Below are positions 21,644 through 31,560 of a DNA stretch of 64,000 nucleotides, in pieces. A program made the translations under genes and the position numbers. The DNA is taken from positions 3,587,501 through 3,651,500 of the forward strand of contig NC_070560.1 of assembly GCF_026914185.1 (NCBI RefSeq), read 5' to 3'. This stretch comes from Puccinia triticina. Its lineage: Eukaryota; Basidiomycota; Pucciniomycetes; Pucciniales; Pucciniaceae. The notes under the pieces were generated by a model. The model was not told the origin of the DNA and ran no database searches. It worked only from the letters and a program-made list of their open reading frames with translations. Every line of letters begins with the position of its first letter. The stretch's first letter is position 1.

Positions 21644-24088
21644 ATGTCTGCCCAAGGATCTCCCAACAACAATGTTGCCCCCAGTCTTTACCCTCCAGTG
21701 GATCCTTCCAGTACTGCTGCAGTTCAGGACTCCACCACTTCCAATGCTGGTCAGACTCAGGTTCCTCCCACTGGTCCAGGTCACCAACCTTCTTCTACTG
21801 GTCCAGGTCCTCAGGCTCCTTCCAATGCTCCAGATCCACAGGGTTCTTCTATTCCACAGGCCAACTCCAGTTCTTGCAGACCTCCTCCTAGACCTCAGAC
21901 TTCCAGTGCTCCTAGATTCACAGGATACAGGGATACCAATCAGCCATCAGATGATTCAGAGGATTTAAATGTTCCACCACTCCGCTTTCCCAGATTCCAG
22001 TGCCAAAGGGATCATTCAACTCACTCTACCAGGTTCAACACCCACTTCTTGAACAGAGAACCAGCCATGCCAAGGTACCAGGATCCAGTCAGCAGAGGAG
22101 TCAAGATTAAACCCATGGACAAGGAGCTCTTCTTTGATGGAACCAACATGCCTGTAGAGAAGTTTATTAGAAGGTATGAAAGTGCTGGAAGAGATGATGG
22201 TGCTAACTCTAAGGAACTGGCTGGACAAATCATTGCTTTTATCAAAGGATTGGACCTAAAGGATGAAGTGGAAGACATGTCAGGCCATGAAAACTTGGAT
22301 TGGGAAACCTTGAAGAAACAGCTACTCACCAGGTTTGGAACTTCTCAGCCTTTGGTCAGATACACCAGGGAGGATCTCAGGAAACTAGTCTACAAATCTG
22401 CTCAGGTTGGAGGAATCAGCACTTTGGAAACCTTCAACACATTCAGAAACAGGTTTGAAACCATCACTCACTATTTGGTAAGAATGGGGTATAGTACCAG
22501 CTTGGAGGAATTCAGACATCTTCTCTTGGAAACTCTCCACAAGGATTTGGACCAAAGGGTTACTAGGAACCTGATGAGGGACAATCAAATGCTAGCCTCA
22601 AAGGATGGAGGTGATATCTCGCCAGACACTGAAACTCTTCTTACCTACATTCACCAGGAGGTTTATTCAAGATCAGTGGTCAACAGAAGGACTGAATGGA
22701 GGGCAGAAGAGAAATCCACTTTGGACAACTTACTGGGTACCTCCAAACCTACACCTGCTACTCATGGAACTGCTCCTACTGCTTCTACTTCTCTGGACAA
22801 ACAAGTGGAACTCCTTACTAAACAGTTTGCATCCCTCACTTCTGGAAAAGGACTTCCTCCCCACATGGACAAACCTGCTAGGACCTGGCCATTCAAATGC
22901 TATTATTGTCATCAGGAAACCCATGGAACCAACAGCTGCTCTCAACTTGCCCAGGACATGTCTAGTGGTGCTGTTATCAGGGATGGAAAGGATTACAAGC
23001 TTCCAGACAAATCAGTTATTCCATGGATTCCAAGCAGACCAATCAGAACCCCAGTGGAGGAGTACTCTAAAACTAAACTCACATCTTCTTTTGGCCAACT
23101 AGAGGAGGACCCAGCCTATTATCAATCCCACAGTTATGAAGCAGACCTTGGAAAGAGGACCAGAAACAACTCTAAAGATCAGGATGAAGAGGAACCAGCC
23201 AAGTCAGACAAAAGAACCAGAAAGGAAAAACAGGACCTAATGGACATGGATACAGAGGACTTACTTCACATGGCCCAGCCCCCCACTCCTAGTGCTTCCA
23301 AAACTCCTGCTTCTAAAGGCTCCCCTCAAGTCAGGTTCCAGGATAAGGACAAGGATTCAACCACTACACCTAAGGACAAACCAGTTAAGAAGACCTATTT
23401 GGAAAAGACTTTGGCCAAGGAATACCCAGGAATTGAAGAAGAAGTGGCTAGTAGGATGTTGACTGCAGGAAAGATGGAGTTGGCCTTTGGAGAAATCTTT
23501 GCTATATCACCAGGAGTTACTGACTGTATCAGGAAGAAGATAACCAACAGAAGGGTCCCATTGGATGGTGTCAAATCAGCAAACTTCACAGACATGGAGG
23601 ATGAAGAAGAACCAGCACAGGAGCCACCCACTACTCACTACTCCTGCCCCCTTGGATACATCACCATCACTATTGGAGGAGAGAAACATCAAGCACTCTT
23701 GGATACTGGCTCTATGGTCAACATTATTCCTGAAACTCTTGCACACAAACTTGGATTGGTACTCACTGCTAAATCTATGAAGCTCAAAGGGATTGGAGGC
23801 CACCTTACTGATATTCCTGGGATTGCTGAAGATGTGGAGGTAACCATTGGGAAAGTAGTCAGGACTGTTCATTTCTGGGTAGCCAAAGGACCAGTTCAGA
23901 TGATTATTGGAAAGCCTTTCTTGATGGATGTCTCAGCCAACATCAACTATAATGGAGCCAGAGGAGAAGCACTTTCAATCATGGATTTAGCTGGTCAGAC
24001 TTTCTTGGTTCCAATCATTCTCCCTAGCAATCAGAAGTGGGAAACCAGCATACCTTCCAATTCTGGTCTGGTAAATTTTTTAGATTGA
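21644..24088 (+). CDS. Ty3 gag-protease polyprotein, 814 residues
   Basis: Structural and protease polyprotein that would build the virus-like particle. Residues 1-120 are rich in Pro, Ser and Thr. A helical retrotransposon-gag region spans about 150-340 (LFFDGTNMPVEKFIRRYE, then WETLKKQLLTRFG). A CCHC zinc knuckle, CYYCHQETHGTNSC, lies at 419-432. An acidic, Lys-rich linker follows, then a retropepsin-like aspartic protease with LLDTGSMVN (Asp at 687). The ATG at 21,644 is the first in this long frame and follows 214 bp of leader. No internal break. The protease sits in the gag frame, and pol follows in the -1 frame with a 52-base overlap and a slippery heptamer. Confidence 0.92.
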   Translation: MSAQGSPNNNVAPSLYPPVDPSSTAAVQDSTTSNAGQTQVPPTGPGHQPSSTGPGPQAPSNAPDPQGSSIPQANSSSCRPPPRPQTSSAPRFTGYRDTNQPSDDSEDLNVPPLRFPRFQCQRDHSTHSTRFNTHFLNREPAMPRYQDPVSRGVKIKPMDKELFFDGTNMPVEKFIRRYESAGRDDGANSKELAGQIIAFIKGLDLKDEVEDMSGHENLDWETLKKQLLTRFGTSQPLVRYTREDLRKLVYKSAQVGGISTLETFNTFRNRFETITHYLVRMGYSTSLEEFRHLLLETLHKDLDQRVTRNLMRDNQMLASKDGGDISPDTETLLTYIHQEVYSRSVVNRRTEWRAEEKSTLDNLLGTSKPTPATHGTAPTASTSLDKQVELLTKQFASLTSGKGLPPHMDKPARTWPFKCYYCHQETHGTNSCSQLAQDMSSGAVIRDGKDYKLPDKSVIPWIPSRPIRTPVEEYSKTKLTSSFGQLEEDPAYYQSHSYEADLGKRTRNNSKDQDEEEPAKSDKRTRKEKQDLMDMDTEDLLHMAQPPTPSASKTPASKGSPQVRFQDKDKDSTTTPKDKPVKKTYLEKTLAKEYPGIEEEVASRMLTAGKMELAFGEIFAISPGVTDCIRKKITNRRVPLDGVKSANFTDMEDEEEPAQEPPTTHYSCPLGYITITIGGEKHQALLDTGSMVNIIPETLAHKLGLVLTAKSMKLKGIGGHLTDIPGIAEDVEVTIGKVVRTVHFWVAKGPVQMIIGKPFLMDVSANINYNGARGEALSIMDLAGQTFLVPIILPSNQKWETSIPSNSGLVNFLD

Positions 24089-25335
24089 GACCAGGTTTTC
24101 AGTTCCCCTCTCTTACAACTGCAACCCTGGAAAACAACCAAGAGCAACAAACTGTAGTCACTCATTCAGCAAAATATAAATCAACTCTAAAAAAAATAAA
24201 ACCAGTAAACCAACCAATGCCATTATCTTTCAACCCTCCATTATCAAGGCCACCACTCTCCAGAGATCCTTACCTCACTCCTTTAAACCCTTTTCCTCCA
24301 CCATTCACTCCTACCTCCAAGATTACTCAAGAAAGGCTGGACCTCATCAACTTTGGACCTCCTGGATGGCTCTCTCCTCAGGAATATCTCCTGCTGGTAT
24401 GGGTAATTGTGATTAGACAAGGTGCTTTGGCTTTTGTAGAAACAGAAAGAGGCCTTCTTAAACACACCTATGGACAACCTTATATCATTCCAGTCATTCC
24501 CCATGAACCTTGGCAACAGAAACCAATTCCAATCCCTGCACCCATCAAAGATCAGGTTATAGAATTGGTAAGGGAAAGACTCAGCACTGGCCTCTATGAA
24601 AAATCCTTTTCCAGTTATTCCAGCCCTATATTTTGTGTAAAGAAGCAGGATGGTAAGCTTAGAATTGTACATGACCTTCAGAAACTCAACAAAGTCACCA
24701 TTAAAGACGCTGGACTACCACCAAAGACAGAGGAACTCATTGAATCATTCACTGGAAGGGCTTGCTATGGACTAGGTGATATTATGGAAGGATATGATGA
24801 AAGAGAATTAGCTCCAGAATCCAGACCTTTGACCACCTTTGAAACACCTCTTGGAAGATTTCAACTCACCAGATTGCCCCAAGGAGCCACCAATTCAGTT
24901 GCAGTTTACCAGGCCCAAATGATGTGGATACTCCAGGATGAATTACCTCAACATATGGGAATCTTTGTGGATGATGGAGGTATAAAAGGACCAACCTCTG
25001 ACTACAATGAAGAAAATCTAAAGGACAACCCCCAGATCAGAAGATTTATCTATGAATATGCCATTACTCTGGAGAGGATACTTTTCAGGATTGAAGAAGC
25101 TGGACTCACTATCTCTGGGAAGAAATTTGCTTGCTGTGTACCTGCTCTGGATCTGGTTGGTCATGTGGTTTGTAAAGAAGGAAGAAGGATATCCATCAAG
25201 AAGCTCAACAAAATTGAAACCTGGCCAACTCCCACCACTCCTTCAGATGTCAGGGGATTTCTAGGTATCTGTGTATATGTTAGAATGTTTATTGAAAATT
25301 ACTCAGCCATCACTGCTCCGCCAGGATGCCTTTGA
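24037..25335 (+). CDS. Ty3 reverse transcriptase (pol, first part)
   Basis: Copies element RNA into DNA. The frame overlaps the end of gag by 52 bases. Motifs in order: PIFCVKKQDGKLRIVHDL, the catalytic Asp in LGDIMEG (about residue 248 of this frame), LTRLPQGATNS, and FVDD for the YxDD box (Asp 312-313), then GKKFACCVPALDLVGHVV. All three catalytic Asp are present. The frame ends at 25,335, just after SAITAP, where related elements have about 15-25 more residues before the RNase H linker. A small deletion probably removed them and shifted the frame. Translation is expected by frameshifting from gag. Confidence 0.88.
   Translation: MGNQHTFQFWSGKFFRLRPGFQFPSLTTATLENNQEQQTVVTHSAKYKSTLKKIKPVNQPMPLSFNPPLSRPPLSRDPYLTPLNPFPPPFTPTSKITQERLDLINFGPPGWLSPQEYLLLVWVIVIRQGALAFVETERGLLKHTYGQPYIIPVIPHEPWQQKPIPIPAPIKDQVIELVRERLSTGLYEKSFSSYSSPIFCVKKQDGKLRIVHDLQKLNKVTIKDAGLPPKTEELIESFTGRACYGLGDIMEGYDERELAPESRPLTTFETPLGRFQLTRLPQGATNSVAVYQAQMMWILQDELPQHMGIFVDDGGIKGPTSDYNEENLKDNPQIRRFIYEYAITLERILFRIEEAGLTISGKKFACCVPALDLVGHVVCKEGRRISIKKLNKIETWPTPTTPSDVRGFLGICVYVRMFIENYSAITAPPGCL
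24076..24082 (+). promoter_or_regulatory. Candidate -1 ribosomal frameshift site, T TTT TTA
   Basis: In the gag frame the codons AAT TTT TTA GAT TGA give the heptamer T-TTT-TTA six bases before the gag stop. This is the X-XXY-YYZ type used by lentiviral gag-pol. A-AAT-TTT, another permitted heptamer, overlaps it at 24,073-24,079. A -1 slip enters the open pol frame directly. A downstream stimulatory structure was not evaluated. Confidence 0.6.
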
Positions 25336-26737
25336 AGACCTCAAGAGGATTGTTGGAACTGACATCACCCTGAAGAAGTTGGACTATGGACCTAATGCTG
25401 GCTTAATCAAACTCTCAGTGGACTCTAGTGTTATTGCTGCAGGGGCTGTACTCACTCAACAGGATTCTGATGGACTGGATAGGCCTGTGTTATATGAGTC
25501 AGTAGTCTTTTCACCCAGGGAATCAAAGTACTCAAAATCCAAATTAGAACTCTGTGGTGTTGCCAAGATCCTCAAGAAACTTCAAACCAAACTCTGGGGC
25601 CAACATTTTCAGCTTAGAGTGGATGCCCAGTGCCTTATTGGAATGATCAACAACCCCTCTCTTCCCAATGCCCCTATGAACAGATGGATTGGATTTATTC
25701 AGTTATTCTCCTATGACCTTGTTCACACTCCTGGAAAAACTTTCACCTTACCTGATGGACTCTCCAGAAGACCTCCTGATTCTGATGAGGAAGACTGCCC
25801 TAGTTTTGATGAAGATGAGACCTGGATCAAGCCTCACCCTGGATTTGGAACTAAACACTCTTCTTTTGGCCTGCTTCTGGGGACATCAGCTCAGTTGGGG
25901 GAGGGGGTAAGTAACTTGCAGCAAGGAATTTGGAAGCACCTCCAGGAATACCTTTCAACCATGAACAAACCTCCAGGATGCAGCAGCCTGGAATTCAAGC
26001 AAATTTTGCACAAATCAGCCAACTTTTTCCTTTCCAATGGAGTCTTGCACAGGATCAACAAACCATTCTCTCAGATAGTAGTCACCTCTCCTTCAGCTCA
26101 GAATTCCATCCTTAATTCCCTTCATGAATCCTTAGGCCACAGAGGTATTGTTGAAACCTACAGAAGAATTAAACTCAGATTTTGGTGGCCAGGTCTCAAG
26201 AGAGGTGTTACCAAGTGGGTCCAGTCTTGTGAAGCTTGCCAGAAGAGGAGTTCAAAATTGCCAATGGAACCCAAGAAACCTACAGGAGCAGCAACCATCT
26301 TTGGAAGAGTCAGTTTGGATACAGTTCACATCAAAGCTGGCAAATGGAAATACCTGGTAATTGCAAGAGATGACCTTTCTGGATGGGTAGAGGCAGTTGG
26401 ACTAGAAAAGATTCAGGCAAAGAAAATCTCTCAGTGGTTCTTGGACAACTGGATCTACAGATATGGAGCCCCTTGGTCAGTCACAGTGGATGGAGGCTCT
26501 GAATTTGGACAACAATTTCAAAAATCCCTTCTGGAATCTGGAATCAAAATCAAAGTCACCACTCCTTATTATCCTGAAGCAAATGGTATGGTAGAAAGAG
26601 GACATCAGGCAATTAAGGATACCTTGGTCAAGCTCTGTGGAAAGGAAGGCAAGAAATGGAGGAATTATTTACCTTTGGTTTTATTTGCAGACAGAATTTC
26701 CACCAAAAGATCAACTGGATACTCACCTTATGAATAG
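25336..26737 (+). CDS. Ty3 RNase H and integrase (pol, second part, out of frame)
   Basis: Continues pol in another frame, open from 25,271. It begins RQDAFEDLKRIVG, then RNase H: KLSVDSSVIAAGAVLTQ, KSKLELCGVAKIL and QLRVDAQ. Integrase follows: an HHCC zinc domain (His 285, His 290, Cys 320, Cys 323, counted from 25,271) and a catalytic triad with Asp in SLDTVHI (about 350), Asp in TVDGGSEF (about 407) and Glu in GMVERGHQ (about 442). The frame stops at a TAG at 26,735-26,737, in mid-integrase after GYSPYE, while homology goes on in a different frame. The catalytic core is whole but the chain is interrupted at both ends. Confidence 0.85.
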
Positions 26738-27155
26738 TTCTTGGACAGCCCCCATCTTACCCATTGACCTAGAATTGGAAACCTTCTTTGGAGTGGATTG
26801 GTCAAAGGTAGAATCAACTCAGGATCTTTTATTGGCTAGGACTCAGCAGCTTGAAAACAGGGATACCATCTTGCAGCAAGCACACCAGCAGCTTATGGAT
26901 TCCAGGAAGAACTCTGTGGACTATTGGAACAAAAAGAAAACATCAAGGCAGCCACTAAAGAAAGGTCAATTAGTAGTAGTGTATAATAAATCTTTGGACT
27001 CTCAGTTTGGCAAGCTCTTTGAAAATAAATGGAATGGCCCTTACAGAATCAAGGCTCAAAACCCAGGAGGATCTTATATCTTGGAAGAATTGGATGGCAC
27101 AGAATTAGCCAGAAGGTTTGCTGCAACCCATGTCAAGGAATACCACTCCAGGTAA
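26738..27155 (+). pseudogene. Integrase C-terminal part, separated by a stop and frameshift
   Basis: From APILPIDLELETFFGVDW the integrase tail continues in a new frame, with a coiled Gln-rich stretch and a GPY/F-type module (KNGQ-like LVVVYNKSLDSQFGK, then WNGPYRI and ATHVKEYHSR). It ends at a natural stop at 27,153-27,155. The junction with the upstream frame carries a TAG and about one base missing. Confidence 0.75.
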
Positions 27156-27335
27156 AAATAATAAATAAGGAATAATCAATTCATTTCTCTTCTCTTTTCT
27201 CTTTCTTATCTTCTTACACAATAACATAAAAACAAAATAAAAATCAAATCTATAAACAACCCAGAAATAAATCAATATAAATCAGCCTCAAACACTCTCA
27301 AATAAAATAACTAAATATAAAATCAAAAAGCTCAC

Positions 27336-28113
27336 CTCTTCTTCTTTTATCACTACATCACCCTCTTCCATTTTACTTTCCTCCTTCTCCTTCTCCTTTT
27401 CTTTTCCCTTCTCCTTATCTAAAAAAATAAAAAATCAAAAGACATAAAAAAAAAAGAAAATTAAAAGCTAAAAAGTCCTCAATAAAGAATAAAAATAGAA
27501 TAGAACTTACCCTCAGCTCTTATCCTCTCTATTTCTGCTTCTACCCTCCAACCATCTTCTTCCTCTTCCACTTGGTCCCTCACTCTTAACAACTCCAGGG
27601 CATTCCTCTCCTCAGTTTCCGCTACAATGGCATCTATTATAGAATGAGTATCCATCTAACAATCAAAACAGAAGCGGGGATTAAAGTATTAGTATTATAG
27701 TCAACTTTCTTCTTCTATTTTTCTTTCTGTCATATACATACAGAATCCACTTGACATACATGTGCAAAGGCGTCGTGGAATCGGCTGTATAACCTGAGAC
27801 GGGTGTTTCGTGCCACTAGCGGGTCGTCGAGGTCCTCACGAGTGAAGGCAAGGAGTCCCTGCTGGATATAATGACAAAGAGCATCCACTTCTTCTGGTTT
27901 GAAGCTATCCCTTGTAAAAGCATTGTACGCGGGAACGTTGTTAACAAACAAGTGCGCTCGTCGGATAGAAAACGGGAATTCATGCGCAGGTCTAATAACG
28001 GCTTCTTTGTCGAGCTGCAAAGAGGATATGGACGTGTTGGACGGATAATCTTTTGAGTTTTCAGTGTTATCTTTTGGCGACGATGGCGTGGATATAGCGC
28101 TGGATGAAATCAT
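27336..28113 (-). CDS. Antisense spliced gene inside the retrotransposon
   Basis: Unrecognised protein encoded opposite to gag-pol, between pol and the 3' LTR. Exon 1 is 28,113-27,742 (124 codons, ATG first in frame), exon 2 27,655-27,511, exon 3 27,418-27,336. The introns 27,656-27,741 (86 bp, GTATGT...TTAG) and 27,419-27,510 (92 bp, GTAAGT...TTAG) keep the frame exactly across both joins (phase 0, then phase 1). The first part is Ser/Pro-rich. The middle is globular-looking (PFSIRRAHLFVNNVPAYNAF, then SFKPEEVDALCHYIQQGL). The last exons are strongly charged, Glu/Lys-rich and probably helical. A third donor (GTGAGC) at 27,335 may lead to a short terminal exon; otherwise the frame stops soon after. 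Total about 200 residues. Exon 1 is more GC-rich than the element around it, so capture from the host is possible. A TATA box and a CRE-like site lie upstream. Confidence 0.7.
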
Positions 28114-28139
28114 TATGGATAACGTAGAGAGATAACGGG

Positions 28140-29150
28140 GTTGTTCCGTTGGCCGACAACCTGGGCCTTATATAAGATACCACTTCTTATTCATATTATG
28201 ACGTCACTATGGACGCCTTCACCGCTCAGAATTGTGTGGCGCGGATTCTCTTCCATTTTCTTAATGTTGACTCTGGTGTTTGACCCAGTTTAATTAATCT
28301 TTGGATCGCTTTTTGGACCATCTACTTGTCATTCATTACCTCAAAAACCGCTTTCAGGCAAAAGGCAGGCTCTAGGAGTCCATCTGGACAGTCCTGTGGC
28401 TGTACCTTCAGCTTATCTTGTTGTGTATTCCCTTATTTTCAACTCTTTTGCGGCGGAAACCGCGGAAAATCATAATGAAGCTTTTAATCGCTCAAATAAT
28501 CAATTGGCCGGCTTCAAAGTTAATATTGATCATTACAGTCTTCATAAATTCAATCTCGCCTTTCATCTGAACTCGGTTTCAGCCCATTCTATCGAGGGAT
28601 TGAAAAGTTATACGCGCTCAAAGTCTCTCTAGTATTTCCACGGTCTCATTTACGGTTGTCATTCAGCGTTCACGGCTGCCCATCGGCCGAATTAATCTTT
28701 AATATTGTTTGATTGTCATCTCAAATTATCCTTCTGGCCTTTCTAATGAACTCAAAATCAGAACTTTTCATCAACGGAAAGCCAAGTTATACCCAAAAAC
28801 ATATTACCTTATATTTACGCGGTGTTACTACTACGCGCGCCCGCGGATTTCGCTTGGATCTTTAATTGGCCCTACATAACTGATACTCAACCCTTAAAAA
28901 TAACCAGTATATAACATTTTAATCTTCAGAATCGGCTCTTTCGAATGAACTGGGTTTGGAGGATTTTCATTGAGCCGTTCCAAAGATACAGGTCGACCAT
29001 TTCTTTCCTTTTTTTTTGGCGTTCCGCACGCGCGCCTCCCGCATGGAGCCCCCGCTCAGACATCAGGACCCCTCTTTTGACAGCACACGCGCACTGACAC
29101 AGGTTCCATTCCTTGTTTGGACAAAAAAAAAAAATTAAGGCTTTTTCGTC
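28140..29150. other. Non-coding 3' region of the retrotransposon with diverged repeats
   Basis: About 1 kb without a convincing ORF. A block of roughly 65 bp, with a pattern like CTTTCNNATGAACT-(10-20)-TTTTCAT, appears in three diverged copies near 28,560, 28,740 and 28,940. Around 29,020-29,100 there is a GC-rich stretch with GCACGCGCGC. Confidence 0.4.
28167..28206 (-). promoter_or_regulatory. Promoter-like sequence of the antisense gene: TATA box and CRE
   Basis: CTTATATAAG (28,167-28,176) lies about 55 bases upstream of the antisense ATG. The palindromic ATF/CREB-type site TGACGTCA (28,199-28,206) lies about 86 bases upstream. Both are palindromes, so orientation is taken from the gene. 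Confidence 0.55.
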
Positions 29151-29403
29151 AAAATGGTGAATTCCAAAGTGCCCAGTACTGGGAGGAAGGAGGAATCATT
29201 CATACTTTCCACATTATGGATCCATCCATCCATTCATTTAATCATCATCATCCTGAATAATCCCTTCTTGAAAAAAATTATCATCCACTCATTCCCTAAA
29301 CACCATTTATCAATCATTCTTTCCATCATCCACCAATCATTCTCCGGCATCATCATCATCATCATCAATCAATTATTCTTTCCAACCATCCTTCTCAATC
29401 ATT

Positions 29404-29694
29404 ATGGTCAGTTTACCAATGGATCCAACTCCTGCAAATCAAACCTCTTCAATCACTCCCAAACAGAAGAATTATCAGTGTTTATATTGCTTTCAGAAGG
29501 GTCACACCATTACTAGGTGCCATTTAGTTACTTATGATAAACAGAAAGGTTTAGTTAGACATATTGGTAAAGCAGGCATATGGCTTCCAGATAATTCCTA
29601 CATCCCTTTAGATTTTTCTAGGTCTGTTAAAAGCTTAGTTGAACTTCTGGTAGCTGCTGGGACACTTTCAGAAACCACCCAATTGGATCAGTAA
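29404..29694 (+). CDS. Free-standing zinc-knuckle protein (nucleocapsid-like), 96 residues
   Basis: Small basic protein with a CCHC knuckle, CLYCFQKGHTITRC, at about residues 26-39, likely to bind nucleic acid. The part after the knuckle (KGLVRHIGKAGIWLPDNSYI, then a Pro and RSVKSLVE) parallels the part after the knuckle in gag (a Gly-x-Val-x-Arg run, LPDKSVIPW, RPIRTPVE). It is therefore probably a duplicated or recruited gag nucleocapsid segment. It starts at ATG 29,404 after a long CATCAT-rich leader and ends at a natural stop before the polypurine tract. No break. Role unknown; RNA packaging or chaperone activity is inference. Confidence 0.7.
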   Translation: MVSLPMDPTPANQTSSITPKQKNYQCLYCFQKGHTITRCHLVTYDKQKGLVRHIGKAGIWLPDNSYIPLDFSRSVKSLVELLVAAGTLSETTQLDQ

Positions 29695-30289
29695 CATTCT
29701 CTGGACAGCTTATCAACCTCTCTGGACTTCAAATTCTCTTCACAAGAACTCTACATCATATACTCAGATACTCAGAAATTCAGTCATTCAAACTCCAAAT
29801 CATTCACAACCTTCAGAAACTACAATTATCAACCCCATCATTCATCATCATTGCATTGCATTCTTCCTTGGTCTCATTGTCAGGCAGGAAAATTATTGTA
29901 TTCTTCAGAGTGGCAATTAGTCTAATATGTGTCTGTCTCAAGGATATTGCCTTCAGCAGAGTTAGATCTTCTTAAACATTCACCCCTCATTGATAATTGG
30001 ACCTTCTGTTGGATACTGGACTCTTTGGATTGGATACTGGACTATGGATATTCTGGATACATAGGACTATTGGACTTTGGATTGGACTTGGATACCTTGG
30101 ACTCAGATATACTGGACTCTTTCTCCTTGGCTTTGGACACTGGACTCTGGATTTGGACTGCTACTCAGGACTTTGGATTTCACCCTTTGGAGGAATAACA
30201 CTGGACTTTGGACCTTGGACTCTTGGACTCAACATTCTTCAACTCTTTCTGGATCACCCTTCTCTTTGGTGCATTGCCTGGGGACAGAC

Positions 30290-30306
30290 AATAAGTTGGG
30301 GGAGGA
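30290..30306 (+). promoter_or_regulatory. Polypurine tract
   Basis: AATAAGTTGGGGGAGGA immediately precedes the 3' LTR start, the expected priming site for plus-strand DNA. Confidence 0.75.
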
Positions 30307-31175
30307 TGTGGTGCTCCATTCCAAACCATAAGTAGTATTTTATTGCTTTCCTTTTCATATATTCATCATTACATTGCCCATTCCCCCATAACCCTTCACA
30401 AATACCTCATTATTATTTCATATTCAGATTCTACGCCAAATTTCACCTATAGTCACTCATACATAGTACCCCTTTATCTTCAATGGTTCAATAGTTATAG
30501 AGGATATAAGACTTACAGAGACCTTACAATCTTCATTAGTTACAATACTCATTTCATTAGTAACTTGCTTGAATCATTACATCACATTCTTTTCACAGAT
30601 ATTTTCTCACATACTAAACCCTTTACATACATTACTCATTATGTACTATGCCTATTGTACACATTACATCATTGGATCTGTGCTTACCCCTTTCAGTAGT
30701 GCTCATCATTACAAGCTGTTACTATGTTCACATCACTCTTCCCCATTTGTACAACCTTCATTCCCATAGCCAGAACTCCTGATTGTCTGTGCTCATCCTT
30801 CCTTCATATAAGAACTGTCCTTCCCCCCTCACTTGTACCTTATGCAGAATTTATAGAGAATTTTAGATACAGAAATTATAGTGCCCATTCTCAAAAACCC
30901 ATTGCCATTGAACCATCACCGATTGCTTTCCCCCCCTTCAACCATTACTCCAACCCTCTCACCCTCAGTAGTCAGTAGTCAGCTCATAGTACTAGCTCCT
31001 AAGATCAAGTAGAAATCAGCCACACCTTTTCTTTCTTTTTCTTAGTGTTACTCTCATCCCCTCAGCATAATTCAGGAAGGCAGCCTCATCAGCACCCTTG
31101 CATAGCTTACATTAGTACTAGTGTTGCTATCCATTTCCCTTCCAAGCTCTATTCTCCCCTTTGAGTAGTTCCACA
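30307..31175 (+). repeat. 3' LTR
   Basis: 869 bp, begins TGTGGTGCTCC, ends GAGTAGTTCCACA. Differs from the 5' LTR at about eight positions, mostly in its last third. Confidence 0.93.
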
Positions 31176-31560
31176 GCGGATAGCACTAAGAGAGGCGACA
31201 TAGATTTCAGAGGAGCCTTTTGTTGGTAGTGGGAAATCACTGATTGCTAACAGAAATCCCCATTGGTGGTAGTGTACATCCGCTGCGCTACGCTCAACTA
31301 ACTACTGAAAGTACTTTGTGCCTCTGGCACACTGAATAGTGCCCCGTCACTCTGAATAGTGTTGATCTGCTGCGCTACGCTAAACTAACTACTGAAAGTA
31401 GTTTGTGCCTCTGGCACACTGAATAGTGCCCCTGCACTCTGAATAGTGCCCCAGCACTCTGAATAGTGCCCTGGAACTCCAAATAGTGCCTCTGGCACTC
31501 TGCATAGTGCCCTGGCACTCTGACTAGTGCCTTTGGCACTCTGCATAGTGCCCTGGCACT
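31176..31560. repeat. TAGCG-type flank and seed of the satellite
   Basis: A roughly 120-bp block with CTGCGCTACGCT, ACTAACTACTGAAAGTA and TGTGCCTCTGGCAC occurs twice (31,270-31,350 and 31,365-31,440). It leads into irregular AGTGCC...GGCACT units, which look like the source of the array that follows. Confidence 0.6.

Larger units (their letters stand above)
20561..31175 (+). mobile_element. Complete 10.6-kb Ty3/gypsy LTR retrotransposon
   Basis: Bounded by two 869-bp LTRs that differ at about eight positions by eye (near 1%), which suggests a fairly recent insertion. Both sides are flanked by GCGG (20,557-20,560 and 31,176-31,179). Order: 5' LTR, candidate primer-binding site, gag-protease, reverse transcriptase, RNase H, integrase (the Ty3 order), an antisense spliced gene, a second zinc-knuckle ORF, a polypurine tract and the 3' LTR. 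Pol is broken in at least two places, so this copy would need enzymes from elsewhere to move. Confidence 0.93.

Noticed and set aside
22016..23872. Minus-strand ORFs of 67-102 residues inside gag
   Set aside because: Shadows of the intact 814-residue plus-strand frame.
28396..28632. 78-residue plus ORF in the retrotransposon 3' region
   Set aside because: Non-ATG start, no domain, and overlaps the diverged repeat blocks.
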